Positions 1-5,945 of a stretch of DNA of 8,970 nt are shown piece after piece. A program made the position numbers and the translations under genes. The notes beneath the pieces were generated by a model. That model had not been told where the DNA came from. It saw only the letters and a program-made list of their open reading frames with translations, and made no database searches. This stretch comes from Chitinophagaceae bacterium (GTDB lineage Bacteria > Bacteroidota > Bacteroidia > Chitinophagales > Chitinophagaceae). Within the stretch, counting starts at the first letter, position 1; each line of letters opens with the position of its first letter. The DNA is taken from NCBI GenBank assembly GCA_017989935.1, contig JAGNOY010000062.1, positions 1-8,970 of the forward strand, in the 5' to 3' direction.

Positions 1-118
1 AAACCTTCTTCAAGATGAGTTTACTTTTAAGGGTCGTAGAAGACGACTACGTTGATAGGCTATAGGTGTAAAATTGGTAACAATAAAGCCGAGTAGTACT
101 AATTGCCCGTAAGCTTTT
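1..118 (+). rRNA. rrl: 23S ribosomal RNA, 3' end (partial)
   Basis: This is the last ~118 bases of large-subunit rRNA; the rest lies upstream of the window. Conserved 3' domain VI blocks are readable: CAAGATGAGTTT near 10-22, AAGGGTCGTAGAAGACGACT near 29-48, ACGTTGATAGGC at 49-60, and GAGTAGTACTAATTGCCCGT at 91-110, the usual Bacteroidota form of the 23S terminus. The exact 3' end is estimated from similarity at the GTAAGCTTTT block. The AT-rich spacer to 5S (about 119-190) holds no tRNA. Confidence 0.95.
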
Positions 119-190
119 ATTTTTTTTAAGTTTGTATTATATATTTCCAATATGTTCAATTTATTTTGTACGCTTAATGCATACAGTGAA

Positions 191-305
<115 letters not shown>

Positions 306-310
306 TATAG

Positions 311-341
311 AATCCCGACAGAAATGTCGGGATTTTTTTTG
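311..341 (+). terminator. Rho-independent terminator of the rRNA operon
   Basis: A perfect 10-bp stem, AATCCCGACA (311-320) with TGTCGGGATT (325-334), is closed by a GAAA tetraloop of the stable GNRA type and runs into a T-rich tract (333-340, with more T after G341). It begins within 8 bases of the 5S end, so it should end the rRNA transcript and insulate the regulator gene downstream. Confidence 0.93.
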
Positions 342-382
342 TCTTTTTTTCTTTTAATTAGAGTATTCTGTCAGAGTTTCTG

Positions 383-390
383 TAACTTTG
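383..390 (+). promoter_or_regulatory. Candidate Bacteroidota-type promoter (-7 box) for the regulator-lptE unit
   Basis: TAACTTTG matches the Bacteroidota -7 consensus TAnnTTTG exactly and ends 16 bases before the ATG at 407, giving a very short leader. No convincing -33 TTG box stands about 20 bases upstream. Short direct repeats surround it: TTCTGT at 366-371 and 378-383, and TGTCA at 369-373 and 389-393; these could be coincidence or a binding site. The gene needs its own promoter because the rRNA terminator lies just upstream. Confidence 0.55.
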
Positions 391-406
391 TCACCTTAAT
401 TTATTT

Positions 407-1657
407 ATGCTCACAGAACAAGAACTTCAATCTATCAAGAATAGATTTGGTATAATTGGTAATGAACCTTCACTTAATTATGCATTAAGTGTTGCTTCAC
501 AAGTCGCTAATACAGATTTAACAGTTTTAATTCAAGGAGAAAGTGGTGTTGGTAAAGAAGTATTCTCACAAATTATTCATGCACAAAGCGCCAGAAGACA
601 TAATTCTTTTATAGCTATTAATTGTGGAGCCATCCCTGAAGGTACCATTGATTCTGAATTATTTGGGCATGAGAAAGGATCCTTTACTAGTGCTACAGAA
701 AGTCGTAAAGGTTATTTCGAAACTGTCAATGGAGGTACTATTTTCTTAGATGAAATTGGAGAGCTACCCTTAGGAACCCAAGCAAGACTGCTTCGTGTGC
801 TTGAAGCAGGAGAATATTTAAGAGTAGGTTCATCAAAAGTTCAAAAAACAGATGTTAGAGTTATTGCCGCTACAAATAAAGACCTTCTGACCTTAGTACA
901 AGCAGGAAGATTTAGAGAAGATTTATATTATAGATTAAGTACAGTGCCTATTCGAGTAGCTTCATTAAGAGAAAGGAAAGATGACATTTCAATACTTTTT
1001 AGAAAATTTTGTGTCGATTTTGCAAGTAAGTACAACACAACTCCTGTTCAATTAACAGATGATGCCAAACTTCTATTGGTGAATTATAGGTGGCCGGGTA
1101 ATATTAGAGAGTTGAAAAATATTGCGGAACAAATATCAGTGCTTGCCCCACATAAATTGGTAAGTACCGAGGAACTGAAATATTTTATCCCTCATCACCA
1201 TCAAGAAACAATGCCTATGTTGTCTACACAGAATAGTAATCAACATGAGAAAGAATTTAATTCTGAACGCGATATTCTCTATAAATTGTTTTTTGATATG
1301 AAGAAGGATGTTAATGATCTAAAGAAAATGTTTTTTGAGATTGTGAAAAGTCCAAATGCAAACCAAGGGTACAACGCTGAAATGTTACAATCTGAATCTA
1401 CATTCATGCCTTTTGCTGGTGAGTTTAATGGCAACCATTCTCAAACTAAATCTGTTTTGTTAAGCCCGAACGAACACCCTAACTTGGATACAGTTCATCC
1501 AGTAGAAGAAATATTGAATTTAGCCGAGAATGAAAAAGATTATATTGTAAAGGCTTTAAAGAAGCACCGCAGTAGAAGAAGGGATGCTGCTTCAGAATTA
1601 GGTATTTCTGAAAGAACTCTGTATAGAAAAATTAAAGAATATGATATTGAAGACTAA
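407..1657 (+). CDS. Sigma-54-type AAA+ transcriptional regulator with Fis-type DNA-binding domain, no receiver domain
   Basis: A 416-residue bacterial enhancer-binding protein. The AAA+ domain starts almost at the N-terminus, so there is no receiver, GAF or PAS domain (PspF-like layout). Visible motifs: Walker A GESGVGKE (44-51), the sigma-54 contact loop as GSFTSA (91-96, normally GAFTGA), Walker B TIFLDEIGE (111-119), the arginine-finger region RFREDLYYRL (168-177) and sensor II WPGNIRELKN (229-238). A variable linker (about 263-365) leads to a Fis-type helix-turn-helix (about 374-413, with AASELGISERTLYRKIKE). Such proteins use ATP hydrolysis to open promoters held by RpoN. The last 17 bases overlap lptE, so the two are probably co-transcribed. 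Without a sensor domain, activity must be set by expression level or a partner protein. The loop change (second Gly to Ser) raises doubt about sigma-54 coupling. Target genes cannot be told from this window. Confidence 0.93.
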   Translation: MLTEQELQSIKNRFGIIGNEPSLNYALSVASQVANTDLTVLIQGESGVGKEVFSQIIHAQSARRHNSFIAINCGAIPEGTIDSELFGHEKGSFTSATESRKGYFETVNGGTIFLDEIGELPLGTQARLLRVLEAGEYLRVGSSKVQKTDVRVIAATNKDLLTLVQAGRFREDLYYRLSTVPIRVASLRERKDDISILFRKFCVDFASKYNTTPVQLTDDAKLLLVNYRWPGNIRELKNIAEQISVLAPHKLVSTEELKYFIPHHHQETMPMLSTQNSNQHEKEFNSERDILYKLFFDMKKDVNDLKKMFFEIVKSPNANQGYNAEMLQSESTFMPFAGEFNGNHSQTKSVLLSPNEHPNLDTVHPVEEILNLAENEKDYIVKALKKHRSRRRDAASELGISERTLYRKIKEYDIED

Positions 1658-2153
1658 ATTAATTTTTCTTCTTTTAATAGTCGGATCATTTGTTTTATTT
1701 GAAGCTTGTCATGTATACAGTTTTACTGGGGTAGCCATTGAAGGAAAGACAATTAATATACATTTTATTGACAATCAAGCTAGAAATAATGTACCAGCAT
1801 TAAGTGCTACTTTTACTGAAAAGCTTCGCCAAAGAATTTTATCCCAGACTTCTTTATCTCAATTAAATTCAGAAAAAACTGATTATGATTTAAGTGGTAA
1901 AATTACCAATTATGATGTAACAGTTGCATCTATTTCAGGAAATGAAACTAGTGCTGCAAACCGATTGACAATTTCAGTTTTTATCGAATTTAAGAATATA
2001 TTGAATGAGAAATCAAATTTTCAACAATCGTTCTCACGTTTTGCTGACTTTAGTTCTAACAAAAATTTGCAATCAATCGAGACGCAATTAATAAGTGAAA
2101 TTTCAGATCAATTGGTTGATGATATATTCAACAAGTCTTTTGTAAATTGGTGA
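1641..2153 (+). CDS. lptE: LptE-like outer-membrane lipoprotein (LPS assembly)
   Basis: A 170-residue protein of the Bacteroidota LptE family, the lipoprotein that plugs and supports the LptD beta-barrel inserting lipopolysaccharide into the outer membrane. It has a lipoprotein-type signal peptide: KTK (4-6), a hydrophobic stretch (7-20), and Cys23 as the acylation site. The lipobox reads FEAC, less canonical than LxGC. The mature part opens with the family's CxVYSFTG pattern, and carries NRLTISV, FQQSFSRFADF and DIFNKSFVNW at the C-terminus, the hallmarks I recall for this family. The ATG lies inside the end of the regulator gene in another frame (17-bp overlap), which suggests translational coupling; no clear Shine-Dalgarno site is seen. 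Length is usual. The next gene is convergent, so this ends the unit. Confidence 0.87.
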   Translation: MILKTKLIFLLLIVGSFVLFEACHVYSFTGVAIEGKTINIHFIDNQARNNVPALSATFTEKLRQRILSQTSLSQLNSEKTDYDLSGKITNYDVTVASISGNETSAANRLTISVFIEFKNILNEKSNFQQSFSRFADFSSNKNLQSIETQLISEISDQLVDDIFNKSFVNW

Positions 2154-2214
2154 TGTTTTTTAATAGCTAGTTTAATTTTTTGTTAGATTGTTTATTACAA
2201 TTCGAATCATTCAT

Positions 2215-2248
2215 ATTTGGAATACGTTCAGTTTTAGATGCTCCAAAT
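2215..2248. terminator. Weak inverted repeat between convergent genes, possible bidirectional terminator
   Basis: ATTTGGA (2215-2221) and TCCAAAT (2242-2248) form a perfect 7-bp inverted repeat with a 20-base loop, in the 107-bp gap between the lptE stop and the end of the convergent acetyltransferase gene. Location fits a shared terminator, but the stem is AT-rich, the loop long and no strong T-tract follows on either strand. Confidence 0.25.
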
Positions 2249-2260
2249 TAAGTTAGATTT

Positions 2261-2713
2261 TCAGCTTCTCACGCCATAAATCATTTCAATATGCGGAATA
2301 TTATCTTCTAAGTAAAGTTCAGAAATTGCAATGAAGCCTAATTCATTATAAAATTTTTCTAGGTAAGCTTGTGCACTAATTTTGATGGATTCAGTGTAAT
2401 TACTTTTACAAAAATTTATAGCGAAATTCATTAAATCTTTACCAATATTCATCTTTCGGTGAGAATTTTTTGTGAGCACTCTTCCAATAGAACAATAATT
2501 TGAATAAGAAATATTAGTTGGGATAATTCTACAATATGATACCAATTGATTGTTATCATATCCTAAAACATGCACGGATAAGAGGTCTTTATCATCACAA
2601 TCTTGATATGGGCAATTTTGTTCTACAACAAATACTTCGATTCGAAGTTTTAAAATAGAATATAATTCATTGATGCTTAATTCTGCAAAAGACTTAGATT
2701 GAAATAAAATCAT
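2261..2713 (-). CDS. elaA: GNAT-family N-acetyltransferase, ElaA type
   Basis: A 150-residue single-domain acetyl-CoA-dependent acyltransferase, the usual size of ElaA. Family signatures: LRIEVFVVEQNCPYQDCDDK (23-42), IGRV followed by the acetyl-CoA loop HRKMNIGK (85-92), AQAYLEKFYNELGF (114-127) and YLEDNIPHIEM (134-144). The loop lacks the first glycine of the generic RxxGxG motif, but E. coli ElaA also lacks it there (RGEKVG), so this is not degeneration. The substrate of ElaA proteins is not well established. The ATG is only 3 bases after the mqnD stop, so it is very probably the last gene of the mqnB-mqnD transcript; this proximity does not show a role in menaquinone synthesis. Confidence 0.9.
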   Translation of the reverse strand: MILFQSKSFAELSINELYSILKLRIEVFVVEQNCPYQDCDDKDLLSVHVLGYDNNQLVSYCRIIPTNISYSNYCSIGRVLTKNSHRKMNIGKDLMNFAINFCKSNYTESIKISAQAYLEKFYNELGFIAISELYLEDNIPHIEMIYGVRS

Positions 2714-2716
2714 TTA

Positions 2717-3535
2717 TTATAATTCTATGAATTGTGGTTGCAATGACGGAATATCTAAGATATGTTGCATTTGAATAACAGCCATGATACCAGTTGTTCC
2801 AATGTCTAACGTATACTCATTGACATATAAATTGATATGTTGTCGTATGACTTCTTCTTGCATTTCTTGTGCATGGTATTTTATAAATCCGCCTATGTTT
2901 GGATATGTTTTGCGTGATTCAATTATACTTTGTTTAATGAGTTGATTCATTCTTATTTTAACAGCAGAATCTATCGATCTCTTCATTGCAATACCACCAA
3001 GCGGAAGCGGTAATTTTGTTTTCTCTTCCCAATGTTTTCCAAGATCTTTAATCAATACAAGTCCTTTATCTTGGTAGGTAAATCTATTTTCGTGAATGAT
3101 CACACCTGCATCAACTTCTTGATCTAAAATGGCTTTTTCTATATTAGAAAATGTGTAATTTATTTTTTCAATAGCAATTGGATAGGTGAAGTCAAGTAAA
3201 AAATTTGCAGTGGTGTTTCTACCAGGAATTGCCACCTTTTTTGTTCTGATATATCTATCCTCAAAATGTTCTTTTGCAATGAGCAAAGGCCCCACACCTT
3301 TACCTAAGGCACCTCCACTTTTAAGCATCACATATTCATCAATTACATTAAAATATTGAGCATAACTTAATTTAATTACATCTAAACTTCCTGCATTGGA
3401 CATTGAGTTGAGGGTTTGCACATCTTCGAAAAAAAACTCAAATTCGAAAGGTGAAACATCTATCTTTTTTGTATAGATTGCTTCAAAGATGAAGGTGTCA
3501 TTTGGACATGGTGATATGCCTATTTTTATTTTCAA
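2717..3535 (-). CDS. mqnD: 1,4-dihydroxy-6-naphthoate synthase (menaquinone biosynthesis, futalosine pathway)
   Basis: A 272-residue protein of the MqnA/MqnD family (periplasmic-binding-protein fold). It converts cyclic dehypoxanthinylfutalosine to 1,4-dihydroxy-6-naphthoate. The N-terminal SPCPNDTFIF (8-17) is the MqnD signature; other blocks are GGALGKGVGPLL (74-85), the PGRNTTANFLL region (104-114) and GVIIHE (144-149), whose His148 matches the His proposed as catalytic base in Thermus MqnD. The start is TTG at 3535: no ATG occurs upstream before an in-frame stop at 3565-3563, and the first internal ATG (Met45) would remove the signature. The TTG overlaps the mqnB TGA stop in a TTGA tetranucleotide, so translation is likely coupled. 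Placement next to mqnB supports the call over MqnA. Confidence 0.94.
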   Translation of the reverse strand: MKIKIGISPCPNDTFIFEAIYTKKIDVSPFEFEFFFEDVQTLNSMSNAGSLDVIKLSYAQYFNVIDEYVMLKSGGALGKGVGPLLIAKEHFEDRYIRTKKVAIPGRNTTANFLLDFTYPIAIEKINYTFSNIEKAILDQEVDAGVIIHENRFTYQDKGLVLIKDLGKHWEEKTKLPLPLGGIAMKRSIDSAVKIRMNQLIKQSIIESRKTYPNIGGFIKYHAQEMQEEVIRQHINLYVNEYTLDIGTTGIMAVIQMQHILDIPSLQPQFIEL

Positions 3536-4167
3536 CTTATCAAAGATAATTCTTTGATAATATTATACAAGGATAGATGACAATTCTTTATGGCCAATGC
3601 AATATCCCATGATGATTTGTCTCTTATCTCTACCATATTAGAAATTCCCCTGATTTGGAGAAACGGGATGTTTTTTTTCAAGCAAACAAAATGTAAAGAT
3701 GCACCTTCCATGCTTTCTATATCAGCATGAAAAAGAGCGATTCTTGATTGAATTGTTTCTTTTCGACCAGCACAAGTATTTACTGTAAGACCTTTTACTT
3801 GTTCTAACCCAAATTTTTGAATGAACGGATTTTTGAATGAATCGAACATATCATCTTGCATTTTGTTTGATTCTGTAAATAGTTGATTTAATTTAAGAAA
3901 TCCTGATTCAGTTTCAGCACCAGTATCACCTAATTCTTCTTCAGAAACTAGTACGACTTGTCCAATTTTAATTTTTGATGTATAGGAACCAGCAATTCCA
4001 ATTTGAATGATTAAATCAGGTTTTGATTGGGCTAATTCAGTTAAATAAAATGTTGATGACAAAAGTCCAACCCCATGAATATGATAACTAAATTGGTATG
4101 GTAGCTGACTCAAGGCCTTTTCATCAATCATTTCTTTATTCGTAGCAGACACTATTGCAATATGCAT
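3532..4167 (-). CDS. mqnB: Futalosine hydrolase (menaquinone biosynthesis)
   Basis: A 211-residue enzyme with the nucleoside phosphorylase/hydrolase fold. It removes hypoxanthine from futalosine to give dehypoxanthinylfutalosine, the step before MqnC. Visible motifs: the IGIAGSY loop (57-63 region) that shapes the active site, ESMEGA (151-156), the nucleoside-binding Met-Glu motif of the MTAN/PNP group, and RGISNMVEIRDKSSWDIALA (173-192), in which Asp188 sits where the purine-N7 acid lies in relatives. The RDxxxWDI ending is typical of futalosine hydrolases rather than MTA/SAH nucleosidase, and mqnD directly downstream (4-base overlap) supports this. It begins with ATG and is the first gene of the mqnB-mqnD-elaA unit. 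MqnA, MqnC and MqnE are not in the window. Confidence 0.93.
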   Translation of the reverse strand: MHIAIVSATNKEMIDEKALSQLPYQFSYHIHGVGLLSSTFYLTELAQSKPDLIIQIGIAGSYTSKIKIGQVVLVSEEELGDTGAETESGFLKLNQLFTESNKMQDDMFDSFKNPFIQKFGLEQVKGLTVNTCAGRKETIQSRIALFHADIESMEGASLHFVCLKKNIPFLQIRGISNMVEIRDKSSWDIALAIKNCHLSLYNIIKELSLIS

Positions 4168-4276
4168 GCACCAAAGGTCTTAAAATTTGCTTATTTTTTA
4201 TATTTAAAGTCTTTAATTATTTTAACTGATACATCATAGTTAATGAATTCATGAGAATTTACTAAAAAGGATTTCC

Positions 4277-4290
4277 TTTGAGCTCTCAAA
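4277..4290. promoter_or_regulatory. Palindrome in the mqnB/queD divergent promoter region, possible operator
   Basis: TTTGAG-CT-CTCAAA is a perfect inverted repeat of 6-bp arms with a 2-base spacer. On the - strand its first arm overlaps the candidate -7 box for mqnB (4287-4294), a position where a bound repressor could block transcription. The arms are short and the region AT-rich, so chance is possible. Confidence 0.3.
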
Positions 4291-4294
4291 TATA
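4287..4294 (-). promoter_or_regulatory. Candidate -7 promoter box for the mqnB-mqnD-elaA operon
   Basis: On the - strand this reads TATATTTG, an exact TAnnTTTG match, about 119 bases before the mqnB ATG. A one-mismatch alternative, GACCTTTG (4179-4172, - strand), sits only 4 bases before the ATG and would give an almost leaderless message. No good -33 box was found for either. Confidence 0.35.
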
Positions 4295-4332
4295 AAGTTA
4301 CTTAGATTTTAAGCTACTTATCTATTTAGAAT

Positions 4333-4340
4333 TACCTTCG
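4333..4340 (+). promoter_or_regulatory. Candidate -7 promoter box for queD-folE
   Basis: TACCTTCG differs from TAnnTTTG at one position and is followed by CA, as is common around Bacteroidota start sites. It ends 15 bases before the queD ATG, the same geometry as the candidate upstream of the sigma-54-type regulator. No clear -33 element. Confidence 0.5.
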
Positions 4341-4355
4341 CAAAAATAATAGGGT

Positions 4356-4769
4356 ATGGTATATATAACTCGAGTAGAACACTTTAATGCAGCCCATAAA
4401 TTATGGAATGAAAGTTGGAGTGAAGAGAAAAATAAGGCGATTTTTGGAAAATGTGCCAACACAAATTTTCATGGTCACAATTACGAATTGCATGTAACTG
4501 TAAAAGGCCACCCACATCCTGATACCGGATTTGTAATGAATGCAAAGGAATTAGGTGAAATTATGAAAACTAAGGTTGTTGATGTTGTAGATCACTGCAA
4601 TTTGAATTTGGATGTTGCTTTTATGCAAGGAAAATTTACTTCTGCAGAAAACTTTGCCGTAGCTATTTGGGGAGAATTGAAACCTGAAATTGAAAAATTA
4701 GGTGTTCAAATTCATTGTGTGAAATTGGTTGAAACTATGCGAATTTATGTAGAGTATTTTGGTGAATAA
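4356..4769 (+). CDS. queD: 6-pyruvoyl-tetrahydropterin synthase / 6-carboxytetrahydropterin synthase family (QueD/PTPS)
   Basis: A 137-residue T-fold enzyme acting on 7,8-dihydroneopterin triphosphate, the product of GTP cyclohydrolase I encoded next door. Zinc ligands are His14 (NAAHKL), His39 and His41 (FHGHNYE); the catalytic Cys is Cys33 (GKC), with Asp79-His80 (VDHCNLNLD) completing the triad, and Glu126 (VETM) placed to anchor the pterin. Five residues separate the Cys from the first His of HGH, as in animal 6-pyruvoyl-tetrahydropterin synthase, rather than three as in E. coli QueD; the DHxNLxLD and AENxAVxIW blocks are also PTPS-like. Family membership is sure, but whether the product feeds queuosine or a biopterin-type cofactor cannot be decided here. 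The ATG is well supported: homologues start just before the VEHFNAAHKL block. Confidence 0.9.
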   Translation: MVYITRVEHFNAAHKLWNESWSEEKNKAIFGKCANTNFHGHNYELHVTVKGHPHPDTGFVMNAKELGEIMKTKVVDVVDHCNLNLDVAFMQGKFTSAENFAVAIWGELKPEIEKLGVQIHCVKLVETMRIYVEYFGE

Positions 4770-4785
4770 AAATAAAAAATTAAAC

Positions 4786-5382
4786 ATGCCTTATTCAAAA
4801 ATTGAAACTTTTAATGAACAAATTTTGACTTCCTTATCTGCATCTTATACAGAAATTCTCAAAGATTTAGGTGAAGATATTCAACGAGAAGGACTTGAAA
4901 AAACCCCGCTTCGAGTTGCTAAGGCCAATATGTTTTTAACTCAAGGATATAAGATGAATGCTGTTGATATTATTAATTCAGCAAAATTCAAGGAAAGCTA
5001 TAGTGAAATGGTCATTGTAAAAGATATCGAACTTTATTCGATGTGCGAACATCATATGTTGCCATTTTTTGGAAAAGCACATATAGCTTATATCCCAAAT
5101 GGATACATCACAGGATTAAGTAAACTCGCAAGAGTAGTTGATTGTTTTGCTAGAAGATTACAAGTTCAGGAAAGAATGACACACCAAATATTAGAAGCTG
5201 TAGAAGAAGCCTTAAGCCCTCTAGGCGTGGCAGTGGTGATTGAAGCCAAACATTTATGTATGATGATGAGAGGGGTACAAAAACAGAATTCTTCTACCAC
5301 AACTTCGGCATTTTCAGGTGAATTTGAAAATGACAGAACTCGTGCAGAATTTTTAAGATTGATCGCGGCTGACTTACATTAA
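4786..5382 (+). CDS. folE: GTP cyclohydrolase I
   Basis: A 198-residue enzyme that converts GTP to 7,8-dihydroneopterin triphosphate, the entry step to folate, tetrahydropterin and queuosine-type products. Numbered from this start, zinc ligands are Cys87 (SMCEHH) and Cys158 (HLCMMMRG), with His89, His90 and His156 at catalytic positions, matching E. coli Cys110, Cys181, His112, His113 and His179. GLSKLARVVD, RRLQVQERMT and the SSTTTSAFSG block near the C-terminus are standard. A longer frame opens at a TTG (4759) inside queD, but the ATG at 4786, 16 bases after the queD stop, gives a normal N-terminus and is preferred. It is co-directional with queD and clearly one operon. Its TAA shares the bases TTAA with the stop of the convergent downstream gene. 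Confidence 0.95.
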   Translation: MPYSKIETFNEQILTSLSASYTEILKDLGEDIQREGLEKTPLRVAKANMFLTQGYKMNAVDIINSAKFKESYSEMVIVKDIELYSMCEHHMLPFFGKAHIAYIPNGYITGLSKLARVVDCFARRLQVQERMTHQILEAVEEALSPLGVAVVIEAKHLCMMMRGVQKQNSSTTTSAFSGEFENDRTRAEFLRLIAADLH

Positions 5383-5864
5383 TTTATGTTCTCCTTGATT
5401 TTTTCAAGTTGACTTGAATAATCAAATTGCAAATCCTCATGTAATTTCAATATAGATTTCTCCATTTTTTTTATCAAGCTTACAGTGATTTTTTGCAAAG
5501 CTTCGTAAGCATACCAATTTGGATATATTTCATTTGATTGTTGGCAAAAGTATAGCAGCAACTCTACTTGAGTGATCGTATTGCCCGAATACTTGGCATA
5601 TTTTTCAACAAGTCTTAATGTTTTTCTCACAGATTTTTTAAAATGGTAAAGACTATGAAATGTGTTTGCTGCGAAATGTGCATCAATTTCTTCCTTAATT
5701 TGTTGGATATAAGCCTTTTCATCTTGCTTTTCAAAAAGGCAATAATCCATCAGTTCCTTGTTATCTTTTTTAAATTTTATCAATCTAATACTTAATTCAA
5801 CTAAGTCTTTTTGAGATAATGTAGATAATTCTCTACGTATTTCTGTGAGTGAAGATTTTAGCAT
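5379..5864 (-). CDS. Hypothetical protein, predicted helical, cytosolic
   Basis: A 161-residue protein from the ATG at 5864; I do not recognise a named domain. It has no signal peptide or membrane segment, is rich in Lys, Glu, Leu and Ile, and reads as almost entirely alpha-helical, with charged segments such as LSQKDLVELSIRLIKFKKDN and a Lys/Glu-rich C-terminus (EKIKEN). It begins MLKSSLTEIRREL and contains ELLLYFCQQS in its second half. A TTG start 8 codons upstream (5888) is possible, but the ATG is favoured because a perfect -7 promoter box lies between the two. Its stop overlaps the folE stop by 4 bases, tail to tail, and it diverges from the large secreted-protein gene. Even composition and an uninterrupted frame argue that it is real. 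I vaguely recall similar small proteins in other Bacteroidota, but no function. Confidence 0.75.
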   Translation of the reverse strand: MLKSSLTEIRRELSTLSQKDLVELSIRLIKFKKDNKELMDYCLFEKQDEKAYIQQIKEEIDAHFAANTFHSLYHFKKSVRKTLRLVEKYAKYSGNTITQVELLLYFCQQSNEIYPNWYAYEALQKITVSLIKKMEKSILKLHEDLQFDYSSQLEKIKENIN

Positions 5865-5870
5865 AACATA

Positions 5871-5878
5871 CAAATTTA
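5871..5878 (-). promoter_or_regulatory. Candidate -7 promoter box for the hypothetical gene
   Basis: On the - strand this reads TAAATTTG, an exact TAnnTTTG match, ending 6 bases before the ATG at 5864. If used, the message would be almost leaderless from that ATG and the upstream TTG (5888) could not be its start. Confidence 0.4.
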
Positions 5879-5926
5879 CCTCATTCAACTAATTCATAGA
5901 ATAGAAATTAATGTTTGCCCTATATT

Positions 5927-5934
5927 TACCTTTA
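5927..5934 (+). promoter_or_regulatory. Candidate -7 promoter box for the large secreted protein
   Basis: TACCTTTA is one base off TAnnTTTG and ends 11 bases before the ATG at 5946; an overlapping alternative, TATATTTA (5921-5928), also has one mismatch. Both lie in the 81-bp gap between divergent start codons. No properly spaced -33 box was seen. Confidence 0.35.
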
Positions 5935-5945
5935 AAATTAAGATT

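Noticed and set aside
85..93. Possible loss of the GNAT acetyl-CoA loop glycine in the ElaA-type protein (protein residues 85-93, gene at 2261-2713)
   Set aside because: E. coli ElaA lacks the same glycine, so this is a family trait and not decay.
119..190. Possible tRNA or small RNA gene in the 23S-5S spacer
   Set aside because: The spacer is AT-rich and short, with no cloverleaf, no GGTTCRA-type T-loop and no strong hairpin.
342..406. Possible RpoN (-24/-12) promoter controlling the regulator itself
   Set aside because: No TGGC...TTGC pair with correct spacing was seen; the TAnnTTTG box explains the region better.
4759..4785. TTG-initiated N-terminal extension of folE by 9 residues
   Set aside because: It overlaps the end of queD and adds a Lys/Asn-rich stretch; the ATG at 4786 gives a normal N-terminus.
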